DNA of 8,409 nucleotides from contig DFHY01000031.1 of NCBI GenBank assembly GCA_002371345.1, positions 1-8,409 on the forward strand, given 5' to 3'. The notes under the pieces are model-generated. The model did no database searches, was not told the origin of the DNA, and was given only the letters and a program-made list of their open reading frames with translations. This stretch comes from Lachnospiraceae bacterium UBA3711. GTDB taxonomy: Bacteria; Bacillota; Clostridia; Lachnospirales; Lachnospiraceae. Made by a program: the position numbers and the translations under genes. Below, piece after piece: positions 1 through 6,558 of the stretch. Each line of letters opens with the position of its first letter. Positions within the stretch are counted from its first letter, which is position 1.

Positions 1-321
1 ATGTTCATCTGGACGCTTACGTACCCGGGTCCCTTTAGAATACTCTTCAAGGAAGGCAGCCGCATGCGCCAGATTCGACTCGTTCAGGGAGTAATATGTC
101 CATTTCCCGCGGCGGACAGCATTGACCACTCCGGAATCAGACAAGGTCTTCATATGATGAGATAATGTCGACTGCACAACATCAATTGCCTCGAGGATCT
201 CCCCCGCACTAAGTTCTTTTTCCCGCAGCAATGCTAAAATCTGTATTCTGTGAGGATCTCCAAGAGCCCTGAAGACCCGGTCAAATGCTTCTCCCCCCGC
301 GAATGGCACACTCTTTTTCAT
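1..321 (-). CDS. ArsR-family winged-helix transcriptional regulator (3' end cut by window edge)
   Basis: The frame opens at ATG 321 and stays open for 107 codons to the left edge, so the C-terminus is missing. A Shine-Dalgarno run (AAGGGGAG) lies about 6 nt upstream of the ATG. The N-terminal part reads as a typical ArsR fold: FRALGDPHRIQILALL (residues 17-32), then a helix-turn-helix around 38-61 with STLSHHMKTL as the recognition helix, then a wing RRGKWTYYSL (70-79). ArsR proteins are dimeric DNA-binding repressors that often control their own or adjacent genes. The metal-site motif ELCVC of arsenic/cadmium sensors is absent, and the visible 107 residues contain no cysteine. A non-metal, SdpR-like or redox-independent role is therefore more likely than arsenic sensing. 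The ligand and targets are unknown. It lies 107 bases downstream of the longer L,D-transpeptidase on the same strand, but no functional link is shown. Confidence 0.88.
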   Translation of the reverse strand, partial: MKKSVPFAGGEAFDRVFRALGDPHRIQILALLREKELSAGEILEAIDVVQSTLSHHMKTLSDSGVVNAVRRGKWTYYSLNESNLAHAAAFLEEYSKGTRVRKRPDEH

Positions 322-428
322 ACTGCACTCCCCTTATCTATATTCTAAATCCACAGGACAAATGGATTATAAATAAGCCTGCCATAAAGCTTCTTTTATA
401 ACACTTGTGAAGCAGAATAAGCCTCTTC
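322..428 (-). promoter_or_regulatory. Intergenic leader of the ArsR-type gene, possible promoter and weak stem-loop
   Basis: This 107-base gap holds a TATAAT on the minus strand at 366-371, about 45 bases before the ArsR start. I find no good -35 box at 16-18 bases from it, so the promoter is tentative. A 5-bp inverted repeat GCTTC/GAAGC (389-393 and 409-413, 15-nt loop), followed on the minus strand by TTTATG, could be a weak end signal for the upstream transpeptidase gene. The nonamer AATAAGCCT occurs twice as a direct repeat (372-380 and 416-424), a possible but unproven regulator site. Read-through from the transpeptidase gene is possible because no strong terminator is visible. Confidence 0.35.
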
Positions 429-2885
429 TTACGTCGCCGGTGTTCCTGAAGATGTTGTCTGCGCAGCCGCGGCCTGAGCTGCCTGGGCAGCCGCTGACCG
501 TGACCAGGACACGATAGACCCTATCCCGTCGTCATCGACAGTTCCATATAAGTCTTCAATCATTGAATTCAGTGTCCAGACATCAGTCGGGCCTGTAACC
601 TGGGCCAGGGCCTCCTCTGACTCATCCTTGTAGACTACGACCGGCACCCCTTCTTCGATCTGGTCATAGATCAGTTTCACAGCCGCCAGCGGCGTATTCA
701 CGCATCCGTGTGATCCGCTTCCAAGGTAGATGGTGCCTCCGAACCATGCCCTGCTCTGCATGTCGTGAATTCCGACGCCCCCGTTAAACGGCATCCAGTA
801 ATCAACCGGTGACGCGTATCCCTGGCCGACCAGTGTCTGGTTGCGCATCCTTCCTTTCAGCGACCATACTCCTCCGGACGGAGTTTCATGTCCGGCATAA
901 GGGTTGCCGGTAACAACCGGCGTCTCGACAATCAGGCTGCCATTCTTATAGAACCACATCGTCTGATTTGTAAGGCTGATCTCAACATAGGTATTACCGA
1001 TATCACCCTCATCACGGCAGTAAGCCTCCTGCGTATAGACAGGATTCATGGTGGTCTTCTTCTGACCGCGTATAGCCTCCAGGAGCTCTTCAAAGGTCGC
1101 TTCCTGATCCATCAGCCATCCGTAATCTCCGATACCCGCTTCAAGGGTTATCTTTGTGCCGATGCTGGTGAAGAAGTCACGCTCACACTGGAGCGTATCA
1201 TACTTTACGGCCAGTTTTTCCACATACCTTCTGACCTTATCTTCATTCAGAGTATATGTATTTCCTTTTTTATCGAGGAACTTCGATATAGTCTCGGAAT
1301 TAATCACCTCTGTCCGGCTTCCGAACCGCATGAGAATCTTTGCTCCGAGAACCTTGTTCATGGTCATAGCCTGTGACGTAAGGCTCAGATCGCTGCTGTT
1401 TATCTTCGGATTCTCATATAACCCAAGCTTGTCAAGATCGATATATGTCGATCCGGTGTTCAGTGCATCCTTTACTGCCTCTTCAGTCTTCTCTCTGTTT
1501 AATGTCGTACCGTAGATCTCAGTCTGAACCTGAGCTCCGTCATCCGTAAGAACGACCTGCGCGTCCTGAGGACTGATCATGTTTTCCTTCTGCATACAGG
1601 GGAGCCGCCCGAGAGCGTCGCTGACCATGCTGTTGTCGTATGATGTCTCAAGCGCAGAGTTCTTATCTCCGAACAGTGCAGCCAGCATCATAACCGGCCA
1701 CGCCCAACTCCTCTGATTCTTCATCACGCTGTCAATCTCGCCGTTGTCGTTGTAGATCATCCCGACGTCTTCCGCAGTGATGATGTTTTCCTCCTGATTG
1801 GATGAAGCTGCCGCACTGTCGCCGTCAGCCAGCGGTTTTCTCGTTTCCAGCATCAGGCTGTACGAATCCACCTTTGATTTCACCGCTGCCTTCACGTCAT
1901 ATACAGACTGCCCGGATGCCGGAATGCCGAAGAATTCTGTCCCCGGATAGAAGCGGTTCCTGTAATACCACGCCGTATACCCATAGCCTGCCGACGCCAG
2001 GGCTACAGCTGACACAATGACCGGTATGCGGAAGCGGCGAAAAAATGCGCTGATCCCGCTTCTTGCCGGCGCCCCCTCACCGGCCGGTATAATATCCGCC
2101 ACTGTTATGGCCGCATCCGGCTGAACAGCAGCAAGTTCCGGCTGAGCAGCAGCGGATCCATGCCGAGCTGCGGATGGCTCGGACTGAGCCGCAGATACTT
2201 CAGGCTGAGCGGCATCTGGAGTATCTGCCTGTTTGCCAGGCTGATTAGACTGGATCCTGATGCGGTTCCTTGTTTTCCCTGTTTTAAGAAGCGGATTGCT
2301 CTGAGTCAGATAGCTGCGTTCAGGCTTTGACCGCCGCTGCCCCGTCTCTTGCCCGCTCCCGTTTACCAGAGACTGTCTGCCGCCCTCAGGCTCGTTCTCG
2401 GATATATATGTCGTCTGCTCTGCCGCAGAAGCCGCGTTATTTGCAGCGAGGCTGTGTGCATCATCATTTTTCAGGGCATCAGAAAATGCATCCGCGGCTA
2501 TTGCCGGACGGATGTCCTTAACTGTCTGTTTTATTAAACTATTACCGGAAGCTGCCGCAGCATGATCCTGAGCGGCTTTTGACACAGAAACCGGGGAATC
2601 CGATGATTCCCTAACCTGAAACAAGCGCCCGTCGCTTCCGACTTCCAGCCTGTCCATATGGCTGTTTGCCAGTCCGCGTCCGTCGCTTGTCTTTCTTTTG
2701 GAGTTATGATTACCCTTAACTGCGCTGTTTCTATTCCCGGATCTGCGTTCAGCGGCCTTTCTCTCTTTCCTTACAGAGCTGCTGTCGACATACAGAAGAG
2801 AATTCGTCTCCCCACCATTTCGGGAATAGCGGCTTGATGACGACAGACCCGTACGCGGATCTTCCGCCAGATTTCCCCTATTCAT
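429..2885 (-). CDS. Membrane-anchored L,D-transpeptidase (YkuD) with peptidoglycan-binding domains and a long cytoplasmic tail
   Basis: An 818-residue protein starting at ATG 2885, with AAGGGG 6 nt upstream. Residues 1-280 are low-complexity (Ser, Arg, Lys, then Ala/Gln/Pro, with AAQPE-like repeats at 225-258) and are predicted disordered and cytoplasmic. RRFR (283-286) precedes a single membrane segment at about 287-306, giving a type II topology. Outside follow PG_binding_4-like regions (about 312-480 and 505-620) and a YkuD catalytic domain (about 630-752). The active-site motif is intact: His707 in GIHD, then SHGCVNTP with His726 and nucleophile Cys728, and 17 residues between His707 and Ser725. 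Such enzymes form beta-lactam-tolerant 3-3 cross-links or attach partners to peptidoglycan. A tail of about 65 residues after the domain ends in Ala/Gln/Thr. The 280-residue N-terminal extension is much longer than in its neighbour paralogue. Catalytic assignment is confident; the physiological role is inferred. Confidence 0.93.
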   Translation of the reverse strand: MNRGNLAEDPRTGLSSSSRYSRNGGETNSLLYVDSSSVRKERKAAERRSGNRNSAVKGNHNSKRKTSDGRGLANSHMDRLEVGSDGRLFQVRESSDSPVSVSKAAQDHAAAASGNSLIKQTVKDIRPAIAADAFSDALKNDDAHSLAANNAASAAEQTTYISENEPEGGRQSLVNGSGQETGQRRSKPERSYLTQSNPLLKTGKTRNRIRIQSNQPGKQADTPDAAQPEVSAAQSEPSAARHGSAAAQPELAAVQPDAAITVADIIPAGEGAPARSGISAFFRRFRIPVIVSAVALASAGYGYTAWYYRNRFYPGTEFFGIPASGQSVYDVKAAVKSKVDSYSLMLETRKPLADGDSAAASSNQEENIITAEDVGMIYNDNGEIDSVMKNQRSWAWPVMMLAALFGDKNSALETSYDNSMVSDALGRLPCMQKENMISPQDAQVVLTDDGAQVQTEIYGTTLNREKTEEAVKDALNTGSTYIDLDKLGLYENPKINSSDLSLTSQAMTMNKVLGAKILMRFGSRTEVINSETISKFLDKKGNTYTLNEDKVRRYVEKLAVKYDTLQCERDFFTSIGTKITLEAGIGDYGWLMDQEATFEELLEAIRGQKKTTMNPVYTQEAYCRDEGDIGNTYVEISLTNQTMWFYKNGSLIVETPVVTGNPYAGHETPSGGVWSLKGRMRNQTLVGQGYASPVDYWMPFNGGVGIHDMQSRAWFGGTIYLGSGSHGCVNTPLAAVKLIYDQIEEGVPVVVYKDESEEALAQVTGPTDVWTLNSMIEDLYGTVDDDGIGSIVSWSRSAAAQAAQAAAAQTTSSGTPAT
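2116..2157 (-). repeat. Two-copy 21-bp near-repeat inside the transpeptidase tail
   Basis: Two adjacent 21-base units (2116-2136 and 2137-2157) share TCCGGCTGARCAGCAGC at their starts and diverge near their ends. They keep the reading frame and encode the Ala-Gln-Pro-Glu-like segment before the membrane helix. More degenerate copies appear further right, near 2181-2214. This looks like an in-frame expansion of a disordered linker, not a regulatory element. Confidence 0.55.
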
Positions 2886-2968
2886 CCGGTGCCCCTTACT
2901 AATACTTCACACTGATCCGGCCTCCCCTAACAGCCGTATCAGCTCCCCTGTGAATACGATACGTAATT

Positions 2969-2996
2969 ATTATATCGAATCATGTCGGAAATTCAA
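2969..2996 (-). promoter_or_regulatory. Sigma-70-type promoter for the longer L,D-transpeptidase
   Basis: On the minus strand TTGAAT (2991-2996, four of six matches to TTGACA) lies 16 bases before a perfect TATAAT (2969-2974). Transcription would begin near 2962, leaving a leader of roughly 77 nt before the ATG at 2885. The gap between the two transpeptidase genes is otherwise non-coding, so the downstream gene can be expressed by itself. Confidence 0.65.
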
Positions 2997-3008
2997 TTAA
3001 AAAGAGCA

Positions 3009-3018
3009 CGGAATTCCG
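3009..3018. promoter_or_regulatory. 10-bp perfect palindrome upstream of the transpeptidase promoter
   Basis: CGGAATTCCG is a perfect palindrome 12 bases upstream of the -35 box. On the minus strand it is followed by TGCTCTTTTT, so a very weak terminator for the upstream gene is an alternative. A hairpin would have only three pairs around an AATT loop, which makes a protein-binding half-site arrangement at least as plausible. Chance is not excluded. Confidence 0.25.
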
Positions 3019-3024
3019 AAAAAG

Positions 3025-3078
3025 TTATGCACCGGTTATTCACACGATTCCCCACACGGTTTCCACAGCTTTTCCACT
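3025..3078 (+). promoter_or_regulatory. Phased array of five DnaA-box-like nonamers
   Basis: Five same-orientation nonamers start at 3025, 3036, 3048, 3059 and 3070: TTATGCACC, TTATTCACA, TTCCCCACA, GTTTCCACA, TTTTCCACT. Against the bacterial DnaA box TTATNCACA they have 1, 0, 2, 2 and 2 mismatches, and all keep the CAC core. The spacing is 11, 12, 11 and 11 bases, close to one helical turn, so bound proteins would lie on one face of the DNA. The array sits between the two transpeptidase genes, 29-82 bases upstream of the -35 box of the longer one and next to an AT-rich stretch (2961-3005). It could be a DnaA-binding regulatory cluster or a decayed repeat. No dnaA, dnaN or rpmH gene is in the window, so it cannot be called an origin. 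Confidence 0.45.
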
Positions 3079-3106
3079 GCGCTGTGACAGTATGATTGCT
3101 TATTTC

Positions 3107-4531
3107 TCAGTACAGCACTACCGGAGTTCCTGTATCCGCGTTGTTAAATATAAATTCCGCCGCGTAGTAAGGCATGTTAACACACCCATGTGATCCGCTG
3201 GTCTGGTAGATCTGACCGCCGAACGCCGATCTCCACGAGGCGTCATGCAGGCCCTGGCCGTCATAAAACGGCATCCAGAATTGAACCGGCGTCCCGTTAG
3301 TCTCATTCGACGGAATAAGCGTAGCCGGGCTTTCTTTATAGGCAATCGGGAATATCCCCGTCTGTGTGGGAGTATTTTTCGCAATGCATCCGGTCACTAC
3401 ATCAGACTCAAGGAGCAGCTGGTAGTCCTTATAAAACCATACATGCTGTGCGCCTATCGAAACCTCGACATAAGAACCCATATCGTCTCTTCCGTTCCGT
3501 CCGACGCCTTTATAAGCATACACCGGCTCACGTTCTGTCTGGGTATTGGACTGGATATCGGACAGCAGCTGTGCATACTCACCCTCTTCATCTACCAGAT
3601 ATCCATAATTGTTTTCGTGCTCTGAGAACACGATATCACTGCCTCCTGTCGTATGGAAAGTCCTGTCATAGTAGATAGTGTTATAATTCTGGCCCAGATT
3701 CATCACATATTCGCGCAGTTTCTCCTCGCTGAGATATCCCTGGTCGCCCTCGAATACAACCCAGTCGCAGATGGTGTTCCAGTCGAGAACTACCTTCTCA
3801 TCACCGAATACATAGGTGATTACAGCCTTATCATAAGAGTTGAATGTATTAACCTTGAGGTTCAGGCCGGGATCAGTCGAAAGTATCGACGGAGGGATAT
3901 ACAACGATTCGGGGATCGCTATCTGGATATCCGGCTCAGGCGCAGTTCCCCCTATGACCTGATCTACAGACGACTGTACAAGCTGCTGGATATCGGAGTC
4001 GTTCAGCTCTGTTCCACGCACCTCCGGCTGGATGGAGTAGTTCTTCGCCTCCTGGTCATACACAATCTCCGCGTTCACATTCAGCACCCTCTCATCAGAC
4101 AGGGCAGATGTATTTACAGTACCTGCAAGCTTCTGTGCGTCGAATCTGAAGGGTACGTCCAGCTCAAACGAATTGCCGTTCATCAAAGAATCCAGAAGCA
4201 CAGCTATCGAACTCTTCTGCTTGTCCAGAGCGTCCCTTATGCCTGACATCAGCGCGTCTTCATCAATCGTATAACCGACTTCATCCAGCGACCACTGCGC
4301 TTCCTCACGTCCGCTCTCCGTCAAATGTATCCTGGCTTTAGTGAATTCATCCCTGAGAACCGGGAGAACTTCTTCAGGACTCTTACCGGACACATCAAAT
4401 CCGTCTATAGACGTGTTCTCAAAAAATGTGGTGCGGTTCCATTCCCGGTGCAGATACACACAGGAAATAATAATAATCGCGGCAAGCAGCGCAGCGCCGA
4501 CGCCGAGAACCCATTTCATGATCTTAGCCAA
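3107..4531 (-). CDS. L,D-transpeptidase (YkuD) with PG_binding_4-like domains, short form
   Basis: A 474-residue paralogue of the neighbouring 818-residue enzyme, without its long cytoplasmic tail. The start is TTG at 4531, chosen because AGAGGGG lies 7 nt upstream; the in-frame ATG at 4519 has no close Shine-Dalgarno site. Residues 6-27 form an N-terminal hydrophobic helix after Lys3 and Lys6. Ile21-Ile22-Ser23-Cys24 also fits a lipobox, so it is either a signal anchor or a lipoprotein. Extracytoplasmic PG_binding_4-like regions follow (about 36-190 and 225-340; TSIDGFDVSGKSPEEVL at 40-56). The YkuD domain occupies about 350-474. Its catalytic residues are His429 in GLHD and SHGCVNMP with His448 and Cys450, with the same 17-residue spacing as the paralogue. 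The protein ends directly after the domain (PVVLY). The expected role is peptidoglycan cross-link formation or remodelling; the specific substrate is not known. Confidence 0.93.
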   Translation of the reverse strand: MAKIMKWVLGVGAALLAAIIIISCVYLHREWNRTTFFENTSIDGFDVSGKSPEEVLPVLRDEFTKARIHLTESGREEAQWSLDEVGYTIDEDALMSGIRDALDKQKSSIAVLLDSLMNGNSFELDVPFRFDAQKLAGTVNTSALSDERVLNVNAEIVYDQEAKNYSIQPEVRGTELNDSDIQQLVQSSVDQVIGGTAPEPDIQIAIPESLYIPPSILSTDPGLNLKVNTFNSYDKAVITYVFGDEKVVLDWNTICDWVVFEGDQGYLSEEKLREYVMNLGQNYNTIYYDRTFHTTGGSDIVFSEHENNYGYLVDEEGEYAQLLSDIQSNTQTEREPVYAYKGVGRNGRDDMGSYVEVSIGAQHVWFYKDYQLLLESDVVTGCIAKNTPTQTGIFPIAYKESPATLIPSNETNGTPVQFWMPFYDGQGLHDASWRSAFGGQIYQTSGSHGCVNMPYYAAEFIFNNADTGTPVVLY

Positions 4532-4545
4532 AGCTCAACCCCTCT
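4532..4545 (-). promoter_or_regulatory. Shine-Dalgarno site deciding a TTG start
   Basis: On the minus strand AGAGGGG occupies 4545-4539 and TTGAGCT (7 nt) separates it from the TTG at 4531. The nearest ATG, at 4519, would lie 19 nt from the same site, too far for normal initiation. TTG starts are known but less common in Firmicutes and often lower translation. Confidence 0.7.
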
Positions 4546-4572
4546 GTTTTCTATTATTAATGTACCCCAGCG

Positions 4573-4594
4573 CCGAAGCGAATGCCTGCTTCGG
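4573..4594 (-). other. Leader hairpin of the short L,D-transpeptidase mRNA
   Basis: CCGAAGC (4573-4579) and GCTTCGG (4588-4594) form a perfect 7-bp stem with an 8-nt loop. With the promoter at 4614-4642 the mRNA would begin near 4607, placing the hairpin about 13 nt from the 5' end and some 30 nt before the Shine-Dalgarno site. No U-run follows on either strand, so it is not an intrinsic terminator. A 5' stabilising stem or regulator-binding structure is inferred. Confidence 0.5.
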
Positions 4595-4613
4595 ATCGTT
4601 TCATGCTGTAATC

Positions 4614-4642
4614 ACTATATCATCATCCCATGTGTCCGTCAT
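4614..4642 (-). promoter_or_regulatory. Candidate promoter of the short L,D-transpeptidase
   Basis: On the minus strand ATGACG (4637-4642, four of six to TTGACA) is 17 bases from TATAGT (4614-4619, five of six to TATAAT). This lies downstream of the terminator that ends the preceding gene, so it would serve the transpeptidase alone. The leader would be about 76 nt and contain the hairpin at 4573-4594. Confidence 0.5.
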
Positions 4643-4662
4643 CACGGTTTTCACGGAATAAT

Positions 4663-4683
4663 TTGTTAAGACTTTTGTAACAA
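4663..4683. promoter_or_regulatory. Inverted repeat TTGTTA-N9-TAACAA, possible operator
   Basis: TTGTTA (4663-4668) and TAACAA (4678-4683) are exact reverse complements separated by 9 bases. Read on the minus strand the same DNA also shows TTACAA and TTAACA five bases apart, resembling the spaced TTAACA repeats bound by PhoP-type response regulators in Bacillus. The centre is about 66 bases before the predicted transcript start of the short transpeptidase, a suitable place for an activator. The regulator is not identified. Confidence 0.3.
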
Positions 4684-4704
4684 TCCTGCGCTCAGCATTT
4701 CCTT

Positions 4705-4735
4705 AAACAAAAGGCCGGGCTCATAGCGCCCGACC
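4705..4735 (-). terminator. Intrinsic terminator of the zinc-ribbon membrane protein gene
   Basis: On the minus strand GGTCGGGC (4735-4728) pairs with GCCCGGCC (4720-4713) across a 7-nt loop. This is an 8-bp GC-rich stem with one G-U pair, and TTTTGTTT follows directly. It lies about 87 nt after the stop codon at 4822. Confidence 0.85.
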
Positions 4736-4760
4736 GGTATAATATCATCACTCATGGTAA

Positions 4761-4804
4761 ACGCTGACAGAACATCACCAGCGTGTAATTCCGCCGGGGC
4801 GGAA
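4761..4804 (-). other. Two extra stem-loops between stop codon and terminator
   Basis: TTCCGC/GCGGAA (4789-4794 and 4799-4804, 4-nt loop) sits 17 nt after the stop codon of the zinc-ribbon gene and has no U-run. ACGCTG/CAGCGT (4761-4766 and 4779-4784, 12-nt loop) follows. The first stem shares AATTCCGCC and GGCGGAA with the terminator stem at 6726-6748, so it may be a worn terminator or an mRNA 3'-end stabiliser. Confidence 0.45.
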
Positions 4805-4821
4805 CTGACATGCGGATAGCG

Positions 4822-6402
4822 TCAGGCGCGCTTTACCTTGATCTTGTATATCAGCACCCACAGGCCCGATACCAGGAAGAACACCGCCGCAGCTCCGCGT
4901 GATGCCAGACCAATATAGTCGTTAGGCGCCATGGGTATCATGAGCAGAACACACGCCGCAGTGCACAGCAGAGAAAGGAATACCACAAACCCTGGCATCC
5001 TGCCGGGATCTGTTCCCTTCTTCGCATTGTCCTTTACCACCTTAAGGCAGAACATCCACTGGATGTAATACATCACTACAAAGACCGACAGTACGATCAT
5101 AACTATCAGGAGAATCACTCCCTGAATAAGAGACGAATCAATAGATCCCGACTTTCTCTGCGCACCGACAACAACGAAGTACACCGAGATAACCAGGCCT
5201 ATTGCCAGCACCAGGCAGGCGATAAGGAACTTCAGGATCATCATGACTCTGGCCAGTGTATATCCGCCCATCGGGAACTGACGGCGTCTGGTATCAGTAC
5301 GGAAGAACATCAGCCACAGGGCAAAGGCGTACAGCACATTCGGAACCAGGAATACAACCGCGATTCCAAGTTCAACCGTCTTGCCGAGCTGTGATATGAT
5401 GCCCTGGACATTTACGACCATCTTGACAAGCTGCGACGCGAGCTCGGTCAGCATCTGCGTGAAGAAATTCGTCCCTGTACCGGATAGGATATTGGCAAGC
5501 ATGCTCTCCGACTCGGTAATATTGCGCAGAGCATTTCCGCAGTAGATGTTGTATGCGTTGAGAGCAAGCATCGCGGTAAATGCAATAGCCATCAGACAGA
5601 ATGTGACGCTCTTGACTCTCTTGCGGGCGCGCACCATGAAGACCTTACTGCCTCCGGCACTCTCACGCCTTCCGTAGTCGGCTCTTTGCCCCTGCATCTG
5701 AGGTTCCTGGCCGCCCGGCTGGCGGTATCCATATCCGGCGCTTCCATATTGATCCCGCTGAGGTGCGCCATACTGTCCATTGCCGTTATACGTGCCCCCG
5801 GCTACACCCTCTCTCTGGCTTGCCGCCTGTGCGCGTCTTGCCTCACGCCTTGCCTCATACTGGGTTCTTGCTCCGTAGGTCTGGCCGCGCCCGACATCCT
5901 GCCGCCAGTCCTCGCCATAGCCCGGAGTCATATCCGGCGCGGCATATGTATTCTCAGTTCCGGTAAACTGTCCCGCAGGAGTTGTCTCGCCAAACTGGCT
6001 GTTCACCGGAATCTGCCCCGCAAATGCCGGCTCCTGCGTCACCATCGCCTCATCCTCAGCACTTTGTGCCTCATCCTCAGCACTCTGTGCCTTCTGAGGC
6101 ACATTGCCTTCTTCCTGCGCACCATCCACAGTGGCGCTTTCAGCCTGTACGCTCTCTGACGGCGCATTATCCGCCGGAGCGCCATTGGCCTCATCGGCCT
6201 TCGGGCTTTCTTCCGTTCCTTCCGTCTTGAGTTCAGGCTCAGAGACTGGCATGGATCCGTCCTTAGGAGACTCAGACGCTTCCCCTGCGTCAATAATTAC
6301 CGGCTCCTGCGTCAAAACCGCGTCACCCAGCCTGTTTCCGCATACGGAGCATGAAACGAGCGAATCCTCATTCTCATGACCGCAGTACATACATCTTTTC
6401 AT
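4822..6402 (-). CDS. Zinc-ribbon, disordered-linker, six-helix membrane protein of unknown function
   Basis: A 526-residue protein. I prefer ATG 6402 because GGGAGAGG lies 5 nt upstream and the protein then opens directly with the zinc ribbon; the in-frame ATG at 6432 would add ten residues and has a poorer site. Cys4, Cys7, Cys18 and Cys21 form a CxxC-N10-CxxC zinc ribbon. Residues about 28-150 are acidic and Ala/Glu/Pro-rich, with a tandem QSAEDEA; residues 150-255 are Gly/Gln/Tyr/Arg-rich. Both segments look disordered. Six hydrophobic helices follow at about 264-284, 344-367, 384-413, 426-451, 471-492 and 502-520, ending in KIKVKRA. The N-terminus is therefore probably cytoplasmic. I do not recognise the membrane domain as a transporter or enzyme. 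Zinc-ribbon plus membrane-domain proteins are frequent in Clostridia, usually unannotated. It has its own promoter region and a terminator, so it is probably monocistronic. Confidence 0.85.
   Translation of the reverse strand: MKRCMYCGHENEDSLVSCSVCGNRLGDAVLTQEPVIIDAGEASESPKDGSMPVSEPELKTEGTEESPKADEANGAPADNAPSESVQAESATVDGAQEEGNVPQKAQSAEDEAQSAEDEAMVTQEPAFAGQIPVNSQFGETTPAGQFTGTENTYAAPDMTPGYGEDWRQDVGRGQTYGARTQYEARREARRAQAASQREGVAGGTYNGNGQYGAPQRDQYGSAGYGYRQPGGQEPQMQGQRADYGRRESAGGSKVFMVRARKRVKSVTFCLMAIAFTAMLALNAYNIYCGNALRNITESESMLANILSGTGTNFFTQMLTELASQLVKMVVNVQGIISQLGKTVELGIAVVFLVPNVLYAFALWLMFFRTDTRRRQFPMGGYTLARVMMILKFLIACLVLAIGLVISVYFVVVGAQRKSGSIDSSLIQGVILLIVMIVLSVFVVMYYIQWMFCLKVVKDNAKKGTDPGRMPGFVVFLSLLCTAACVLLMIPMAPNDYIGLASRGAAAVFFLVSGLWVLIYKIKVKRA
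6047..6088 (-). repeat. Two-copy 21-bp tandem repeat coding QSAEDEA
   Basis: Units 6047-6067 and 6068-6088 differ at one base (CACTTTGT versus CACTCTGT). They encode two copies of a 7-residue acidic unit in the disordered linker of the zinc-ribbon protein. The near identity suggests a recent in-frame duplication that could vary in copy number between strains. Confidence 0.8.
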
Positions 6403-6496
6403 GTTCACCTCTCCCGTAATATTCCGGAACATCGTAGTCTTACCCCGGCGTGGGTCTCATCAACCCGTACCGCGGAGTTTTGACATACTACGCGCC

Positions 6497-6525
6497 ATTA
6501 TAGCGCGATTCATGCCATGAAGCAA
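6497..6525 (-). promoter_or_regulatory. Proximal promoter of the zinc-ribbon membrane protein gene
   Basis: On the minus strand TTGCTT (6520-6525) is 17 bases from a perfect TATAAT (6497-6502). The TATAAT lies in the loop of a short CGCGC/GCGCG inverted repeat (6491-6507). Transcription would start near 6490, giving a leader of about 88 nt before ATG 6402. Confidence 0.55.
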
Positions 6526-6545
6526 GTCGCCGTAATTCTGCCCCT

Positions 6546-6554
6546 ATTATAACA
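6546..6554 (-). promoter_or_regulatory. Distal extended -10 promoter for the same gene
   Basis: TGTTATAAT on the minus strand is a full extended -10 element (TGN plus TATAAT). The expected -35 position is occupied by a GC-rich hairpin with no recognisable box, so it would depend on the extended -10 alone or on an activator. Confidence 0.4.
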
Positions 6555-6558
6555 GAGA

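Noticed and set aside
2961..3078. Chromosomal replication origin
   Set aside because: The DnaA-like boxes and AT-rich stretch are suggestive, but four of five boxes are imperfect, the AT-rich part is explained by a promoter, and no origin-linked gene is in the window.
3653..4246. Plus-strand frame of 197 codons
   Set aside because: Antisense to the short L,D-transpeptidase, whose catalytic motif and peptidoglycan-binding segments prove the minus frame real.
4738..4743. Plus-strand TATAAT
   Set aside because: There is no -35 box at 16-18 bases (the place is filled by the terminator stem) and no plus-strand gene follows.
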